Part shown: piece after piece, positions 62,328 to 64,000 of the stretch
Position numbering within the stretch: position 1 is the first letter of the stretch
Layout: each line of letters begins with the position of its first letter
Virus record (IMG/VR): IMGVR_UViG_3300049740_003016
Location: 97,236 to 161,235 of that record
DNA from: a virus
Reading direction: 5' to 3' (one strand)
DNA length: 64,000 nt
The notes under the pieces: generated by a model
What the model was told of the DNA's origin: nothing
Seen by the model: only the letters and a program-made list of their open reading frames with translations
Database searches by the model: none
Translations under genes and position numbers: made by a program

Positions 62328-63335
62328 ATGAAAACTGGAAAATTACTAGGTAAAGAAACAGAGGGAGTAAATCAAATACTTCCTCATAAACATAAATGGG
62401 CGTGGGATCTGTATGAACAGGGTGTGAAAAATAACTGGGTTCCTACTGATGTACCGATGACAAAAGATGTGCAGAATTGGAAATCTGCTCCTGAAGCATC
62501 TTTGAGTGAAGATGAACGATTGGTGATCAAGAGATGTCTTGGTTTCTTTGCAGGTAGTGAAAGTTTGGTAGCAAATAATTTGATGACATTATCAAAGTAC
62601 ATTACTGATCCTGAGTGCCGTCAATATATGGCAAGGCAGATGTATGAAGAGTGTTTACACAATCATACTGTAGTTTACATTTGCGATAGTCTCGATTTAG
62701 ATATTGGTGAGGTATACGAAGCATATCAAACCGTGCCTTCTATTAAAGCAAAAGATGATTTTCTTATGAAGGTAACTGGTGGACTCAATGATGCTGAAAT
62801 TGATACATCAACAAAACAAGGACGAAGAGAATTATACAAGGCCGCATTTACATATTGGGTTGTGTGCGAAGGAACATTCTTTTTCAGTGGATTTGCAATG
62901 CTTCTTGCTTTGAGTGATAAAATACCTGGAATTGCGGAACAGATTCAATATACACTTCGTGATGAAAGTATTCATATTAAGTTTGGAACAACTCTTCTTA
63001 ATAAACTAAGAGAGCAATATACAGATATAATGGATCAATCATTTGAGCAAGAATTGACTGATGTGTTAAAACAAGCAGTTGAACTTGAAATTCAATATGC
63101 ACAGGATGTGCTTCCACGTGGGATTCTTGGTTTGAACTCAAGTATGTTCGTTGAGTATATGCAGTTTATTGCTAATCGTAGATTGGAAAATCTGAATATG
63201 AATTTCAGATACGACAGTGACAATAATCCGTTTCCCTGGTTAAGTGAGGTTATTGATATTCGCAAACAAAAGAACTTTTTTGAAACTAGAGTCATTGATT
63301 ATCAGGATGAATCTGCATTAGTTGACGATTTTTGA
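62328..63335 (+). CDS. nrdB: ribonucleotide reductase small subunit, non-Tyr type
   Basis: R2 subunit that holds the metal-radical cofactor for NrdA. Metal ligands appear as GSESLVANN (E78), MYEECLHNH (E108, H111), VVCEGTFFF and LRDESIHIKFG. The position of the radical tyrosine, four residues after the His (Y122 in E. coli), is Val115; a Tyr follows at 117. The first ligand is Glu rather than Asp. Both traits resemble class Ic R2 proteins that use Mn/Fe and no tyrosyl radical. The C-terminus ends DESALVDDF, the R1-binding tail. The length of 335 residues suits class Ic better than T4 NrdB (388). Confidence 0.93.
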   Translation: MKTGKLLGKETEGVNQILPHKHKWAWDLYEQGVKNNWVPTDVPMTKDVQNWKSAPEASLSEDERLVIKRCLGFFAGSESLVANNLMTLSKYITDPECRQYMARQMYEECLHNHTVVYICDSLDLDIGEVYEAYQTVPSIKAKDDFLMKVTGGLNDAEIDTSTKQGRRELYKAAFTYWVVCEGTFFFSGFAMLLALSDKIPGIAEQIQYTLRDESIHIKFGTTLLNKLREQYTDIMDQSFEQELTDVLKQAVELEIQYAQDVLPRGILGLNSSMFVEYMQFIANRRLENLNMNFRYDSDNNPFPWLSEVIDIRKQKNFFETRVIDYQDESALVDDF

Positions 63336-63351
63336 TAATAGACACATATAT

Positions 63352-63570
63352 ATGTATGTGGACTACGATAAAGAATTATACGAAAAAAGTTTATATTATC
63401 GTCATGTAGTAGACGAACATAAAGAGATATATGTTCATAAATGGCTTGAATCTGAAAAAGAAGGTCAAGACATTGGAGTTGATAAAGCAAGACGTTCGTG
63501 GATCATAAATCATAAGAATCAATGGCATTCTTATTGGATTAAACAAAATTTAGATAATTTAGAAAAATAA
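63352..63570 (+). CDS. hypothetical protein, 72 aa
   Basis: ATG 63352 is preferred to TTG 63322, which would overlap nrdB. The product is charged and aromatic (YVDYDKELYEKSLYYRHVVD, then WIINHKNQWHSYWIKQN) and ends a short gap after nrdB. No family was recognised. Confidence 0.5.
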   Translation: MYVDYDKELYEKSLYYRHVVDEHKEIYVHKWLESEKEGQDIGVDKARRSWIINHKNQWHSYWIKQNLDNLEK

Positions 63571-63584
63571 AATAAAATAGTTTT

Positions 63585-63593
63585 TATATTTAT
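63585..63593 (+). promoter_or_regulatory. late-promoter-like motif
   Basis: TATATTTAT ends 5 bases before ATG 63599; no Shine-Dalgarno. Confidence 0.45.
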
Positions 63594-63598
63594 TTTAT

Positions 63599-64000
63599 AT
63601 GGATCAAACGGAAAAAATAACAGAACCTTCAGACGAAAAAAGGTTTCTAAAGTTTTTACCTACAAATCCTTTGAAACATTTAAAACTGCTTATAGTTGTT
63701 TTATTGCATTGGGCAGTTGTGATTGGTAATTTTTGTGCATTCTTTATTTTAGCATTTCAAGGATTTACTCCCTATGGATTTCCGTGGTATGTATGTTTGC
63801 CATTATGTTCTTTTATTGCTTTAATTTCATTTTCGAGAGTTCTGGATTGCCCAATGACTCGGTATGAAAATAAAATGAGAGTGAAACTTGGAAAACCAAC
63901 AATCAAAGGATTCATAGGTCATTATTTTCTGAAACCGTATGTTCGTAGAAAAGTGAGAAAAGCAAGAGAGAAACGAGAAGCATCGGGAAAAACAAAATGA
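63599..64000 (+). CDS. membrane protein with DUF2784-like pattern
   Basis: Two hydrophobic helices (about 29-53 and 62-79) are followed by CPMTRYENKMRVKLGKP and GFIGHYFLKPY, resembling the DUF2784 core, then a basic tail. The 133-residue frame ends with its stop at the last base of the window. An inner-membrane protein of unknown function; similarity is by eye only. Confidence 0.5.
   Translation: MDQTEKITEPSDEKRFLKFLPTNPLKHLKLLIVVLLHWAVVIGNFCAFFILAFQGFTPYGFPWYVCLPLCSFIALISFSRVLDCPMTRYENKMRVKLGKPTIKGFIGHYFLKPYVRRKVRKAREKREASGKTK

Noticed and set aside
1-64000. tRNA genes
   Set aside because: No cloverleaf with a T-loop GTTCRANNC signature was noticed in the gaps, which are too short to hide many; a tRNAscan run would be decisive.

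Overview
This window is a densely packed stretch of an AT-rich (roughly one third GC by eye) T4-type contractile-tailed phage genome. Every supported gene is on the + strand and no intergenic gap exceeds about 220 bases. The T4-type hallmark genes are present: terminase gp17, portal gp20, prohead protease gp21, scaffold gp22, capsid gp23, neck gp13/14/15, sheath gp18, tube gp19, baseplate genes, gp32, UvsX, gp41-type helicase, RNase H/FEN, gp46/47 nuclease and class I ribonucleotide reductase. A Gram-negative host is suggested by three lipoprotein signals, a candidate one-protein spanin and a secreted protease. No tRNA, rRNA, insertion sequence or CRISPR array was seen.

Layout. 1-4041: gp47/gp46 recombination nuclease, with the nuclease split by a glycosyltransferase gene and its C-terminal part fused to the ATPase. 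4085-9934: P-loop kinase, small unknown genes, a nucleotidyltransferase-ligase fusion and a basic DUF3008-like protein. 9975-22856: packaging and head genes (TerL, a lipoprotein, portal, four unknowns, protease, three unknown or repeat proteins, scaffold, capsid). 22950-30442: neck, sheath and tube. 30518-45221: baseplate hub and chaperone genes, a 2107-residue tape-measure-like protein with about ten hydrophobic repeats, tube initiator, gp53-like wedge and hub-like proteins. 45253-47005: a compact divergent family A DNA polymerase-like protein and a small conserved protein. 47050-52658: a complete PrkA - YeaH (DUF444) - SpoVR gene set followed by a DNA methyltransferase. 53060-57648: gp32, UvsX, FEN nuclease and replicative helicase. 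57751-64000: NrdA and NrdB separated by an envelope-directed cassette (serine protease, lipoprotein, Cys-rich miniprotein, u-spanin-like protein), then two small genes.

Regulation. Two promoter-like signals recur. One is TATATTTAT(A), often ending only 3-6 bases before a start codon that lacks a Shine-Dalgarno sequence; it may be a late promoter giving leaderless mRNAs. The other is a sigma70-like TTGAC-N17-TATNAT pair before replication and accessory genes. Strong hairpin terminators follow the gene upstream of terL, the repeat protein, gp23, gp18 and gp19.

Most notable: the phage-borne PrkA/YeaH/SpoVR module, the interrupted and fused gp47-gp46, NrdB with Val where the radical Tyr is expected, the short Pol A-like gene, the recurring N-terminal leaders that look like gp21-processed capsid-targeting sequences, and the leaderless promoter arrangement.
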